A DNA stretch of 52,307 nucleotides from Gammaproteobacteria bacterium UBA7376 (GCA_002470275.1 DKNY01000065.1:6337-58643), one strand, 5' to 3'; positions 33,416 through 42,585 are shown, counted from the first letter of the stretch. Program-made: numbers and translations. The notes: generated from the sequence alone by a model not told the origin.

Positions 33416-35509
33416 ATGCAGATATTCAAACGACCGTTCTTTCACTGCGCTGCCTGCTGGCGCTTTTTCCAGCTCGGGGTGTTATCCCTGTTAACCCTCA
33501 TCTCCATGACCTCCTGGTCCTTAGAATTGGTCGAAGAAGTCCTGGTGACTGCGGAATTTCGATCTGCGGGCGTGTCTGAGCTACCGGCGAGCGTGTCGGT
33601 CCTTGATCCCGCCGCCCAGCAGGAAAGGCTCAATCACCTAGAGGAACTTCTGGCTCAGGCTCCGAATCTCAACCTATCCAGTGGGGCATCTCGAGCTCGC
33701 TTCTACCAAATACGTGGGATTGGAGAACGGGGCCAATTTGCCGAGCCGCTGAATGCCTCAGTCGGCCTTCTGGTGGATGGTGTGGACCTGAGCGGTCTGG
33801 GTACTGCAGCTACGTTGTTTGACGTGCAGCAGGTTGAGATTTTTCGTGGCCCCCAGGGAACGCTTTACGGCGCCAACGCGCTGGCCGGATTGATTAATGT
33901 CGTCAGCCCTGAGCCCACAGAGCAGTTTAGCTCAACGCTCGTGCTTGATGCAGGAGATTACGCCGCGTTCGGCGTTGGCGGCATTGTAAGTGGTCCCTTG
34001 AGCGAAAATAGCGGGTTCCGCCTGAGCCTTCGCCAATATCAAGACGATGGCTTTATCGATAACGTTTATCTGGGTCGAGAGGATACGGATAATCACGATG
34101 AGGCATCTGTGCGCGGGAAGCTCCAGGGCGAATTTCAGGAGGGTCGGTGGCAGGTTATCGCTGGGCATGTGGATGTTGATAATGGATACGACGCTTTTTC
34201 GTTGGATAACGATCGACGAACTCGCTCCGACCAGCCAGGAAAGGATGCTCAGGAGAGCGACTATCTCGGGGTCAATCTTGAGCGAACGTTGGGACAGACT
34301 GCGCGGGTGGAACTGTCCCTGGGTGGAGTGGAAAGCGACATTGACTATGGTTACGACGAAGACTGGACGTTTGATGGTTTCCATCCCTATGGCTACAGCT
34401 CCACGGATCGTTATTTACGAGACGTAAGGACGCGAACGGCGGATCTGCGATTACTTTCCCAGCAGGGCTATGGCATCGGTGGCGTCATCGATTGGGTCCT
34501 AGGTGTTTACGCTCTGGATAAGTCCGTTGACCTGCAGCGAGACTACACCTGGCTGAGCGCCCCCTTCACCAGTCGGTATGATGTGAATCGAGCAGCACTC
34601 TATGGTGAACTCAGTGGTGCGCCCGCACCTGGCCTGCGCCTCAGCGTTGGGCTGCGTTTGGAGCAGCACGAGTCTGACTATCGAGATTCAGAGGGCGTTG
34701 CCTATAATCCCGATGATGATCTGCTGGGGGGAAGGATTCTCCTGGAGTACAGCCCCAATGAGGACGCCATGCTCTATACCAGCCTGACGCGAGGCTATAA
34801 GTCTGGAGGGTTTAACACCTCCGGCACTCTGGACGAGGACCTGCGTCTTTATGACCCCGAGACACTCTGGAATCTGGAAGCGGGCTATAAGGCCATGCTG
34901 TTAGACGACAGGCTACGCTTGGCCGCTTCGGTGTTCCGCATGCAGCGTCGGGATATTCAGATTGCTACGTCGATCACACGTGTCCGAGCAGACGGGTCGG
35001 CAGAATTTATCGACTTCGTGGGCAATGGCGCCGAGGGCATCAATCAAGGTGTTGAGCTTGAGATATCCCTGCAGGCGACAGATCGACTTAAGTTGGCAGC
35101 TTCATTGGGTGTCTTGGATACGGAGTTCGAAGACTATGTGGACGGTGCAGGCCAGGACCTTGATGGGCGTGATCAGGCCCAATCACCTGGCTATCAGTTT
35201 TATGTCGCCGCAGATTACCAGCTGGCGCCTGCGTGGACGGTCAATCTAAATATAGAAGGTCGGGATGAGTACTACTTCTCCGATAGCCACGCTGAACGTG
35301 CGGCCAGCTATGAGCTGATTAACGCCTCCATCGGCTATCGCAGTGCGGCCTGGTCGGCTAGTTTTTACGCAAGAAACCTAGCGGATCAGGAGTATGAGGT
35401 GCGAGGGTTTTATTTCGGCAATGACCCGCGCGACGACTATGCCGCGCGTGGCTTTACCCAGTTGGGGGCGCCGCGACAGGTGGGCCTGAGCCTGCGGCTA
35501 GACTTCTAG
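33416..35509 (+). CDS. TonB-dependent receptor, probable thiamine uptake
   Basis: A 697-residue outer-membrane receptor. A signal peptide (about 1-36) is followed by a TonB-box-like EEVLVTA, the plug domain (about 50-160, with FRGPQGTLYGANALAGLINVV) and a 22-strand-type barrel ending in the aromatic LSLRLDF. The receptor sequence alone looks like the broad ferric-siderophore or carbohydrate class; the substrate call comes from the TPP riboswitch in its leader, which points to thiamine or a precursor. Energy would come from TonB-ExbBD encoded elsewhere. Its stop codon shares CTAG with the convergent DsbA-like gene. Confidence 0.88.
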   Translation: MQIFKRPFFHCAACWRFFQLGVLSLLTLISMTSWSLELVEEVLVTAEFRSAGVSELPASVSVLDPAAQQERLNHLEELLAQAPNLNLSSGASRARFYQIRGIGERGQFAEPLNASVGLLVDGVDLSGLGTAATLFDVQQVEIFRGPQGTLYGANALAGLINVVSPEPTEQFSSTLVLDAGDYAAFGVGGIVSGPLSENSGFRLSLRQYQDDGFIDNVYLGREDTDNHDEASVRGKLQGEFQEGRWQVIAGHVDVDNGYDAFSLDNDRRTRSDQPGKDAQESDYLGVNLERTLGQTARVELSLGGVESDIDYGYDEDWTFDGFHPYGYSSTDRYLRDVRTRTADLRLLSQQGYGIGGVIDWVLGVYALDKSVDLQRDYTWLSAPFTSRYDVNRAALYGELSGAPAPGLRLSVGLRLEQHESDYRDSEGVAYNPDDDLLGGRILLEYSPNEDAMLYTSLTRGYKSGGFNTSGTLDEDLRLYDPETLWNLEAGYKAMLLDDRLRLAASVFRMQRRDIQIATSITRVRADGSAEFIDFVGNGAEGINQGVELEISLQATDRLKLAASLGVLDTEFEDYVDGAGQDLDGRDQAQSPGYQFYVAADYQLAPAWTVNLNIEGRDEYYFSDSHAERAASYELINASIGYRSAAWSASFYARNLADQEYEVRGFYFGNDPRDDYAARGFTQLGAPRQVGLSLRLDF

Positions 35510-36222
35510 TCCGCCCCTGGGAGCGGGGTGGCACGAGCTGCCCGCTCCTGTTCGATGAGGTAGTCAGTGACCTCTAAGGCGCGCTGATTGCCGTTGCCCA
35601 TAGTGACTCGGTACTTGCCCGCGATCACCATGGTCGGAACCGAGTTGATGCCGAAGCGTCGCATATCCGAATCTGCGCGGCTCAAACCCCTCCTCACGCT
35701 GGGGCTATTGAATGCCCGTAAAAATTCGTCCGCCGTCAACGTCGTGCCGTCCAAAAATTCGGCGATTTGCTCTGCGGAGCGAAACTGTATTCCGCGATCA
35801 TGAACGGCCGAGAACAGGCTTTGGTGGAGGGCGTCAACGGTATCGGTCTCGGCCAGCGCAAGGTAAGCCTGGCCGAGTAACGCCCAGCTTGGTGAAAACG
35901 ATGCGGGTCTGCGTGAGAAGGTCACGTCGTCTCGAGGTGTGCCGGCCCAGGCTTTTAGCGTTGGCTCGAAGTTGCGACAGTGAATGCAGCCATAGGAGAA
36001 AAACTCCTCCACGACGATAGGCCCCCGCGCCCTTGGCCGCTCGATGGTTGAGATGACTTCGTAATCAACGCCCGCTTGCGGGACCGTATTTTTCGATAGG
36101 TCTGTCGAAAAGTAGATGCCTGCAATCACCAACAGCCCACCTAGGGAGCCTAGGGCGATCAGAATAGCTGAGCGAACGGTATTGACCCGATCTGAGCTTT
36201 GACGTTTCTGTTTACCAGCCAT
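35506..36222 (-). CDS. DsbA-family thioredoxin-fold protein
   Basis: A 238-residue protein with a basic N-terminus, one membrane anchor or uncleaved signal (about 17-38) and a DsbA-type domain. The redox motif is CIHC (C79-C82) in FFSYGCIHCRNFEP, and the cis-proline loop is NSVPTMV. The helical insertion between them is present. It should oxidise cysteine pairs in the periplasm, tethered to the inner membrane; no DsbB is next to it. CIHC differs from the common CPHC of E. coli DsbA, so redox potential may differ. Confidence 0.85.
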   Translation of the reverse strand: MAGKQKRQSSDRVNTVRSAILIALGSLGGLLVIAGIYFSTDLSKNTVPQAGVDYEVISTIERPRARGPIVVEEFFSYGCIHCRNFEPTLKAWAGTPRDDVTFSRRPASFSPSWALLGQAYLALAETDTVDALHQSLFSAVHDRGIQFRSAEQIAEFLDGTTLTADEFLRAFNSPSVRRGLSRADSDMRRFGINSVPTMVIAGKYRVTMGNGNQRALEVTDYLIEQERAARATPLPGAD

Positions 36223-36378
36223 GACTTTGATCTCTTCTTCACAATCGCTTTGATTAACTTGCGCTTAAGCGCGAGGCGAAAGCCTACACCATGCTAGATG
36301 AATATGGCACGACACCGGCCGGGGATATATTCGGAACCGGAATGGGCCTAGCATTTTTTTTGCCTACGAGGGATATTC

Positions 36379-36654
36379 ATGGCGGCGGATGAGTCTTACC
36401 AGCTTTTTAAATCTGAGACATGCGGGTTTTGTTTTCGCGTTCGGGCGTTTGCCGACCGTCAGAATATTGCTCTTGCCCTTCGAGACGTTCACTCAGACGC
36501 GGAGGCTTTTCGGGAACTCTTGGCAGGCGGTGGTCGTTCTACTGTGCCTTGTTTGAGAATAGAGGATGCTGCCGGCGGCGTCCGCTGGATGTACGAATCT
36601 CTGGACATCATGCGGTACTTGGCTTCGCGGCTAAACTCGGTTGACAGGGACTAA
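36379..36654 (+). CDS. Glutaredoxin-like / GST N-terminal domain protein
   Basis: A 91-residue thioredoxin-fold protein with CGFC (C15-C18), the cis-proline TVPCLRI and the glutathione-side YESLDIMRYL, which is the GST N-terminal version of the glutaredoxin fold. It could reduce disulfides with glutathione in the cytoplasm. It stands alone on the plus strand, divergent from the DsbA-like gene and 85 nt before an LLM oxidoreductase. Confidence 0.8.
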   Translation: MAADESYQLFKSETCGFCFRVRAFADRQNIALALRDVHSDAEAFRELLAGGGRSTVPCLRIEDAAGGVRWMYESLDIMRYLASRLNSVDRD

Positions 36655-36739
36655 GAAGGTCTAGATAAATGAGACGGTTCGGTGGGGGCGGGAGTCGGAT
36701 CACGAGCCTGAGCTACAACGAAAGGATATAGGGGGTTTT

Positions 36740-37777
36740 ATGAAGCTTGGAATCTTAGCGGGTTACTCAGGCCGTAAGTTCAACATTTCCATGGATGCGA
36801 TCAAGCATGCTGAGAATCTGGGCTACGACTCAATTTGGACAGCAGAAGCCTATGGTTCCGATGCAGTGACGCCGGCAGCCTGGATTTTGGCTCAGACAGA
36901 TCGAATCCGCGTGGGCACGGCGATCATGCAGATGCCGGCGCGATCCCCGGCCATGGCCGCGATGACGGCGATGAGTTTGGCGGAACTGTCAGGCGGCCGC
37001 TTTATCTGTGGGTTGGGCGCTTCAGGGCCCCAGGTGGTCGAGGGTTGGCACGGGGTCCCCTATGGCAAACCCGTCAGTCGCCTGCGCGAGTACGTGCAAA
37101 TTATGAAACAAATTTTTGCCCGAGAAGGCGCGTTGGAATTCGAAGGTCAGGTCTACTCGCTACCCTATACCGGGGAGGGTGCAACCGGACTCGGGAAGCC
37201 CTTGAAGAGCATTCTTCACTGTGAGGAGGATATTCCGATCTTTGCTGCGACCATTACCGACAACGGTGTGGCTGCTGCGGCTGAAGTTGCCGACGGATTT
37301 TTCCCGGTGTGGATGGACCCGGAGCAGTATTCGGTTTTTCAGGGCCCCATCGAAAAAGGGTTTGCCAAGACCGAGGGGAAGGACTTAACGCAATTTGATA
37401 TTGCACCCTTTGTGACTGTGGTAATGGGCGATGATGTGGAGCAGTGCATGATGCCAGCTCGCGGCATGATGGCGCTCTATATTGGCGGCATGGGGGCACG
37501 CGATAAAAACTTCTATAACGACTACTGCAAGCGGCTGGGTTTCCCCGACGCTGCCGTTGAGATTCAGGACTTATACCTGGCCGGGCGCAAAGATGAGGCC
37601 ATGGCCGCCGTGCCTGAAGAACTGGTGGATGCCTGTGCCCTTGTCGGGCCGGCTGATCGCATCCGCGAACGACTGGCGCGTTGGAAGAGCGCCGAAGCAC
37701 AGGGACATGTATCCAGCATGCTTTTGGGCTGTCAGGATCCCGCCGCGCTGCAAGTCGTGGCAGAGGAAATGCTTTAG
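36740..37777 (+). CDS. LLM-class oxidoreductase, Rv3520c-like
   Basis: A 345-residue luciferase-like TIM-barrel oxidoreductase. The start MKLGILAGYSG, IWTAEAYGSDAVTPAAWI, GLGASGPQVVEGWHG and LPYTGEGATGLGKPLKSI closely follow the subfamily that includes mycobacterial Rv3520c, annotated as F420-dependent. Whether this organism makes F420 or uses FMN cannot be seen here. An ACAD10-type phosphotransferase faces it 24 nt downstream and a second LLM enzyme lies beyond. The substrate is unknown; lipid or steroid degradation is often suggested for such clusters. Confidence 0.82.
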   Translation: MKLGILAGYSGRKFNISMDAIKHAENLGYDSIWTAEAYGSDAVTPAAWILAQTDRIRVGTAIMQMPARSPAMAAMTAMSLAELSGGRFICGLGASGPQVVEGWHGVPYGKPVSRLREYVQIMKQIFAREGALEFEGQVYSLPYTGEGATGLGKPLKSILHCEEDIPIFAATITDNGVAAAAEVADGFFPVWMDPEQYSVFQGPIEKGFAKTEGKDLTQFDIAPFVTVVMGDDVEQCMMPARGMMALYIGGMGARDKNFYNDYCKRLGFPDAAVEIQDLYLAGRKDEAMAAVPEELVDACALVGPADRIRERLARWKSAEAQGHVSSMLLGCQDPAALQVVAEEML

Positions 37778-37801
37778 ACCCAGAACCGGGGTATCCGTGA
37801 C

Positions 37802-38857
37802 CTAGGGGTTAGGTTGGGTATCCAAGACCATTTGCCAACCTCGAGTGGATCGGAGGCGCGCTGCATCTGCAAATTCTAGAGCGGTTGCTGAGCTGGCATT
37901 GCCATCCAGGCCGCGCTTATACACCCCCTGGCTGATGCCGGAAGATCGAAACATGTTGTAGATCAGGTAGAAGGGCCAATTTTCAATGTCGTCCAGACCT
38001 GCCTGACCGCAGTACTCTGCAAGGAGCTCTGACTCAGCGGGGATACCCAAGGCTTCCAGGTCAGCGCCGGCTAGGGACTCCTCGTTTTCTTTGTCACCAT
38101 GGTAGTCCTGGCAGATATAGCCAAGGTCCGCCAAACCATCGCCCAGGGTGGATAGTTCCCAGTCGAGAACGGCGACGATGCGGGGTTCAGTGGGGTGGAC
38201 TAAGACGTTGCCCAGACGATAGTCCCCATGGACGATCATGGTGCCCACGGACTGTGGAATATTGTTTGGGAGCCACTCCATGAGCTTGTTCATGGCCGGG
38301 ATGTCCTCTGTTTGAGAGGCTACGTATTGTTTGCTCCAGCGCCCGATCTGACGCTCATAGTAGTTGCCCGGCCGACCAAAGCTTTCTAGGCCGACCGCCT
38401 GGGGGTCAACCAGATGGAGCTTGGCGAGGACCCGAGCCAAATCCAGATAAAGGGCGCGTCGCTCTTCGTTGGACAAGGTTGGGAGACAGTTCTCAGTAAA
38501 CAATCTCCCCTCGACCATTTCCATCACATAAAACTTGGTGCCGATTATCTGCGGATCCTCGCAGAGACAATACATTTTGGGCACAGGGACATCGGTATCC
38601 CAAAGGGCATGCATTACGCGGTACTCGCGGTCAACCTGATGGGCTGAGGGGAGTAACTCACCTGGTGGCTGTTTCCGCATAACGTATTTTCGGGTGGGCG
38701 TCACGAGCTGGAAGGTGGGGTTTGACTGTCCTCCCTCAAATTGGCGAACGTCCATGGGACCTGCAAAACCCTCCACATGCGCCAACAGGTATTGGTCAAG
38801 CGCCTGGATGTCGAATTGGTGTGCTTCACGTACCTGGGTGAGCTCTACATCGCTCAT
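37802..38857 (-). CDS. APH-family phosphotransferase (ACAD10/11 N-terminal-like)
   Basis: A 351-residue kinase-fold protein of the aminoglycoside phosphotransferase superfamily. FEGGQSNPTFQL is the glycine-rich nucleotide loop, YVMRKQPPG has the ATP lysine, VHGDYRLGNVLV the catalytic Asp/Asn and VLDWELSTLGD the metal Asp. This exact wording is that of the phosphotransferases fused to or encoded beside acyl-CoA dehydrogenases (ACAD10/11), thought to phosphorylate 4-hydroxyacyl-CoA so that it can be degraded. It is therefore more likely a catabolic enzyme than a drug-resistance gene. It is divergent from the LLM gene at 38969. Confidence 0.85.
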   Translation of the reverse strand: MSDVELTQVREAHQFDIQALDQYLLAHVEGFAGPMDVRQFEGGQSNPTFQLVTPTRKYVMRKQPPGELLPSAHQVDREYRVMHALWDTDVPVPKMYCLCEDPQIIGTKFYVMEMVEGRLFTENCLPTLSNEERRALYLDLARVLAKLHLVDPQAVGLESFGRPGNYYERQIGRWSKQYVASQTEDIPAMNKLMEWLPNNIPQSVGTMIVHGDYRLGNVLVHPTEPRIVAVLDWELSTLGDGLADLGYICQDYHGDKENEESLAGADLEALGIPAESELLAEYCGQAGLDDIENWPFYLIYNMFRSSGISQGVYKRGLDGNASSATALEFADAARLRSTRGWQMVLDTQPNP

Positions 38858-38968
38858 ATTGTGCTCCAGTCCTTGGGTAAAAATTCAGCCTGGTGGGAGG
38901 ATACGGGTTGATAACATAGAGGGCAAAATGCGACTCTTTAAAATTGGCCCAAAAACACGGAGGAATGA

Positions 38969-39994
38969 ATGACCGCTCAATCTGAACCAAGAAAACGTAT
39001 CGCCGTGACCCTCCCCGCGGGCCCAAACGTTGAGGATACCGTAACGCGTATTCGGTGGGCAGAGGATAATGGTATTCCCGATGCGTGGTTCAGTGATTCC
39101 GGGGCGCCAGATACTCTCACTCAGGTGGCCGGCATTGCGCATCACACCCGCGAAATCCGAGTGGGTACGGCGGTAACGCCGGTTTATACGCGATCTCCCA
39201 GTGTCTTAGCGGCTTCTGCGAACGTGATCGAGCAGCTCATGCCTGGCCGATTCGTCATGGGGCTGGGCTCTTCAAGTCAAACCATCATGGGTCAGTTCAA
39301 CGGTATCCCCTTGGATAAGCCCTTAAGCCGGGTTCGGGAGACCGCGCAGTTGGTCAAGATCATGCTCAGCGGCGCGAAAACAGACTTCGACGGTGAGACC
39401 CTTTACAGCAAGGGCTATCGTCAAGCGCCCTTGAGCAACCCGCCCCCCATTTACCTGGCGGCCTTGCGGTCGAATATGATCGAGATGGCGGCGGAGTTTG
39501 GCGACGGTGTCATTTTTAACCTGTGGCCGAAGGGTGCCCTTCCCAAGATGATGGAGCATGTCGCTATCGGGGCGAGAGCCGCTGGCAAGGATCCTGCCAA
39601 GGTAGAGATTGTGAATCGCGCTATGGTGCTCGCCACGGATGACAAAGCCTATGGGCGCAATTTATTTCGAGCAGCCTTTGGTCCTTATTACGCGACGCCG
39701 GTTTACAATAAATTTTTGTCCTGGGCGGGGTACCACGATGCTGCGAATCAAATCGCTGCTGGGTGGGCAGCCAAGGACCGGGACATGACTGCGGCCGCGA
39801 TGAGTGACCAAATGATCGATGAAATCGCGATCATTGGTGATGAGGATGAAATTCGTCAGAGAATTCAGGAGGATGCAGACGGGGGCGTTCACACGCATAT
39901 CATTGCTCCTCTGGCCGGCAGCCGGGAAGATGTAGAGCGAACCTTTGCCGCCTTTACCGCGAGCAATTTCAGCTTTCGCTCAGTCGGCGCTTGA
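38969..39994 (+). CDS. LLM-class (F420/FMN-dependent) oxidoreductase
   Basis: A 341-residue luciferase-like monooxygenase-fold protein with RIAVTLPAGPNVEDT, IRVGTAVTPVYTRSPSVLA, LMPGRFVMGLGSSS and the late PPIYLAALRSNMIEMAAEFGDGVIF. It is related to methylene-tetrahydromethanopterin reductase-type F420 enzymes but only distantly to the LLM gene at 36740. A GGAGGA site sits four bases before the ATG. It is followed after 11 nt by a histidine phosphatase gene and probably shares its transcript. Substrate and cofactor are undecided. Confidence 0.8.
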   Translation: MTAQSEPRKRIAVTLPAGPNVEDTVTRIRWAEDNGIPDAWFSDSGAPDTLTQVAGIAHHTREIRVGTAVTPVYTRSPSVLAASANVIEQLMPGRFVMGLGSSSQTIMGQFNGIPLDKPLSRVRETAQLVKIMLSGAKTDFDGETLYSKGYRQAPLSNPPPIYLAALRSNMIEMAAEFGDGVIFNLWPKGALPKMMEHVAIGARAAGKDPAKVEIVNRAMVLATDDKAYGRNLFRAAFGPYYATPVYNKFLSWAGYHDAANQIAAGWAAKDRDMTAAAMSDQMIDEIAIIGDEDEIRQRIQEDADGGVHTHIIAPLAGSREDVERTFAAFTASNFSFRSVGA

Positions 39995-40005
39995 GCAGCT
40001 AAAGT

Positions 40006-40758
40006 ATGGAAACCCTAGCCCTGGCGGAGCTGCCCTCAGACTCGGCTCTGCATCGCGTCCAGACGCTCTATCTCATTCGGCACGGTGAAACGGAATGGAA
40101 TGTGGCGGGTCGGATGCAAGGACGCCTGGACTCGCCGCTCACCGCCCAGGGTGAGGCCCAGGCACTTGCACATGGACAGCAGCTGTCAGCCCTTGGAGGC
40201 GTGGACCAACTCTGGGTGTCCTCTGCGGGCAGGACTCGGGCTACTGTGGCGTTGATCAACCAGACTGTCGCAGCACCCATGGTTTTTGCAGATCAACTAT
40301 TGGAACGAGACTGCGGCACCTGGTCTGGGAAGACCATGCCTGAGATTAAATTGTTCGACCCTTCCGGCTGGGCCAGCAGAAAGGATGATCCCTTCCTTCA
40401 CCGCCCTGGCGGTGGCGAAAATCTGGTTGATTTGCAGCGGCGATTTCAGGCGCTGTTAGACATGCAGCCCGTGCCGGAACGTCTTGGGATCGTCTCCCAT
40501 GGGGTAATGACGCGAGCGATCCTGGGCAGCTGTCTCGGATTAGATCAGGACACCATCGCAACGGTCAGCCACCCCAATCGTCTTTTTTATCGTTTGGTCG
40601 TTGAGAATGGGAGAGTTTCCGTCGCCTATTTCGAGGCAGACAGACAACACCCTGGCGATGGTTTAGCACACTCTGGGGAGCCCGTTTTGGGTCTCGCCAA
40701 GAGCCTCGGCGCGGGCGCCTCCCCTCGGGAGCAGCCTCTGGTCGGTCAATCGGAGTAA
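40006..40758 (+). CDS. Histidine phosphatase (phosphoglycerate mutase-like)
   Basis: A 250-residue member of the histidine phosphatase superfamily. IRHGETEWN carries the phosphorylated His26, SAGRTRAT the arginine that binds phosphate, LLERDCGTWSGK the acid region and VSHGVMTRA the second histidine. Enzymes of this sort include cobalamin phosphatase CobC and broad sugar-phosphate phosphatases; the function here is not fixed. The C-terminal 35 residues (from about 215) are low-complexity and probably unstructured. It follows the LLM gene at a distance of 11 nt. Confidence 0.83.
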   Translation: METLALAELPSDSALHRVQTLYLIRHGETEWNVAGRMQGRLDSPLTAQGEAQALAHGQQLSALGGVDQLWVSSAGRTRATVALINQTVAAPMVFADQLLERDCGTWSGKTMPEIKLFDPSGWASRKDDPFLHRPGGGENLVDLQRRFQALLDMQPVPERLGIVSHGVMTRAILGSCLGLDQDTIATVSHPNRLFYRLVVENGRVSVAYFEADRQHPGDGLAHSGEPVLGLAKSLGAGASPREQPLVGQSE

Positions 40759-40898
40759 CTGAGACTCAATTTTTTTTCCATTTTTGATTGGATTTTTCTC
40801 AATTTTTGCCTGAAGATGCCCGCGAGAGACAGTTAAGTACCCTTTTTCGTCCGCCAAACAATGAGGTTGGCGTAAAGGGAAGGAGAGAGGTCGGGAAA

Positions 40899-41615
40899 AT
40901 GGACTTGCGTAGGCATCCGTTGGTTGTCGGTGCGTGGCGCGCCTTGGGTAGCTTGGCACACGCGGCAGGGCGCTTGCTCGGTCGGGTCAAGGTATTGTCG
41001 GCCAGGCAGCGACGGCCGTTTATGGTGCCGGTGCTGGTTGCTCTTGCGGCCCCTCTTATTGCCCCTCAGGCTCCCGTATCTCTGTCTGGTGGCTCGTCGT
41101 CCCAATCGGTGCTGTCCACCTCTGCACAGGTGAAGGTGGTTGAACTGCCTCTGCCCAGGCAAACCTCCACGACCTTCGCCAGTCAGGCCTGGACGTTTGC
41201 GCTAAAGCTGGAGCAAGGCTTCGGAATCGGCCTGCATCCAGCGACCGAATTTTCGGGTTGGATCATCGAAGCGTCGGAGCGGCAGCAGCTTCAGCCTGAA
41301 CTGCTTGCGAGTTTGGTGCTGGCGGAGAGTTCCTTCCGTAAATATGTTCGCTCCCATGTTGGGGCCGTCGGGCCCGCTCAGATCAGACCTGGATACTGGG
41401 CTAACTTCTGCGGCCAACAGGACCTCCAAGATCCGGAGCAGAACATCTATTGCGGTGCCCAAATTCTGGGATATCTGGTGGAGCGTTGTGAAGGCGACAT
41501 GGGCTGTGCTCTGGCCGCCTATAATGTTGGGCTGCACTCCAAGAGGCGAGCGGCAGCGCAACGATATCTCGCAAAAATAGATCGCCATATGGAAGCCCTT
41601 TCCGCCTCCCTCTAA
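40899..41615 (+). CDS. Membrane-anchored lytic transglycosylase (SLT domain)
   Basis: A 238-residue protein with a basic N-terminus, a hydrophobic segment (about 41-58) and an SLT lysozyme-like domain (about 118-232). The catalytic Glu143 is in VLAESSFRKYV, followed by VGAVGPAQIRP, where most relatives have GLMQ, and the sugar-binding AAYN (206-209). Three cysteines occur in the domain. It should cleave the glycan strands of peptidoglycan in the periplasm. I start at ATG 40899 with AGGAGAGAGG upstream; the frame is open from 40788 but begins in a T-rich tract (about 40771-40805). Confidence 0.82.
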   Translation: MDLRRHPLVVGAWRALGSLAHAAGRLLGRVKVLSARQRRPFMVPVLVALAAPLIAPQAPVSLSGGSSSQSVLSTSAQVKVVELPLPRQTSTTFASQAWTFALKLEQGFGIGLHPATEFSGWIIEASERQQLQPELLASLVLAESSFRKYVRSHVGAVGPAQIRPGYWANFCGQQDLQDPEQNIYCGAQILGYLVERCEGDMGCALAAYNVGLHSKRRAAAQRYLAKIDRHMEALSASL

Positions 41616-41712
41616 GACGGTTTGCCCTATCGCACAGCGTCTTTTTTAAGGACATGCACCCTGCTATGTTGCTATGCGTGCGTAACGCTTCACCCCTCGG
41701 TAAACGATAACA

Positions 41713-42585
41713 ATGACTCATTTTGGACTGGTGATTTTCCCCACGGACAAGGCCATCCGCCCAGACACCCTGGCGAAAGAGGCTGAAGCCTTTGGTTTCG
41801 AGTCGCTGTTCTTGCCTGAACACACGCATATTCCTGCAAGTCGTCGTTCCCCTTGGCCGGGCGGAGGAGACCTCCCCGAGGAATATTGGCGTACCTATGA
41901 TCCTTTCGTTGCCCTGTCCATGGCGGCCTCGGTCACTCAGACACTTCGTCTCGGCACCGGCATCTCACTGGTGACCGAACGCGATCCCATTTTGATGGCG
42001 AAACAGGTAGCGAGCCTGGATCATCTTTCAGCGGGACGCCTGTTGCTTGGCGTCGGTGCTGGATGGAATGCAGAGGAAATGGAAAATCACGGCACGCCCT
42101 TCACCCAGCGCTGGAGAATTCTGCGCGAACGAGTGTTGGCCATGCGTGCAATCTGGACACAGGAAGATGCAGAGTTCCACGGGGATTTCGTGGACTTTGA
42201 TCCCCTCTGGGCCTATCCCAAGCCCATGCAGGCCGGTGGCCCCCCGGTTTTGATTGGCGCCTCTTCGCGATTTGTCTACGACCGCATCGCCGAGTATGGC
42301 GACGGTTGGTTCCCCATCTATCAGGATAAGAGGCGCCGGGATGCTGGCGGCGGTGTGGATTATGCCGAAGGCATCCGTCATACCCGAGCGGCGTGGCAGG
42401 CCAGGGGGCGGGGGGGAGAGCCCAATTTTTCCATATTTGGCGTGGGCCCCAGTGAGCAAGCGGTTGAGGAACTGATCGACATCGGTTTTCACCGAATCGT
42501 ATTCGCACTGCCGCCCACAGATGCAGATACCGTTATGCCACTGCTCGAGCGCTATGCGGCATTAGCCCATGGCTATGCAGGGTAG
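41713..42585 (+). CDS. LLM-class oxidoreductase, TIGR03619-like
   Basis: A 290-residue luciferase-like enzyme. ESLFLPEHTHIP near residue 33, YDPFVALSMAASVTQTLRLGTGI, DHLSAGRLLLGVGAGWNAEEMENHG and the late RIVFALPP are the pattern of the 'probable F420-dependent oxidoreductase' group that includes Rv2161c. It is the third LLM protein within 6 kb, on the same strand as the other two. A YkgJ-like gene follows after 6 nt. Cofactor and substrate are unknown. Confidence 0.84.
   Translation: MTHFGLVIFPTDKAIRPDTLAKEAEAFGFESLFLPEHTHIPASRRSPWPGGGDLPEEYWRTYDPFVALSMAASVTQTLRLGTGISLVTERDPILMAKQVASLDHLSAGRLLLGVGAGWNAEEMENHGTPFTQRWRILRERVLAMRAIWTQEDAEFHGDFVDFDPLWAYPKPMQAGGPPVLIGASSRFVYDRIAEYGDGWFPIYQDKRRRDAGGGVDYAEGIRHTRAAWQARGRGGEPNFSIFGVGPSEQAVEELIDIGFHRIVFALPPTDADTVMPLLERYAALAHGYAG

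Noticed and set aside
33131..33445. Minus-strand frame of 104 codons
   Set aside because: It lies across the TPP riboswitch and the receptor start and shows no domain or coding signature.
37802..38857. Aminoglycoside resistance kinase
   Set aside because: The motif wording and the context of acyl-CoA and LLM genes fit ACAD10/11-type phosphotransferases better.
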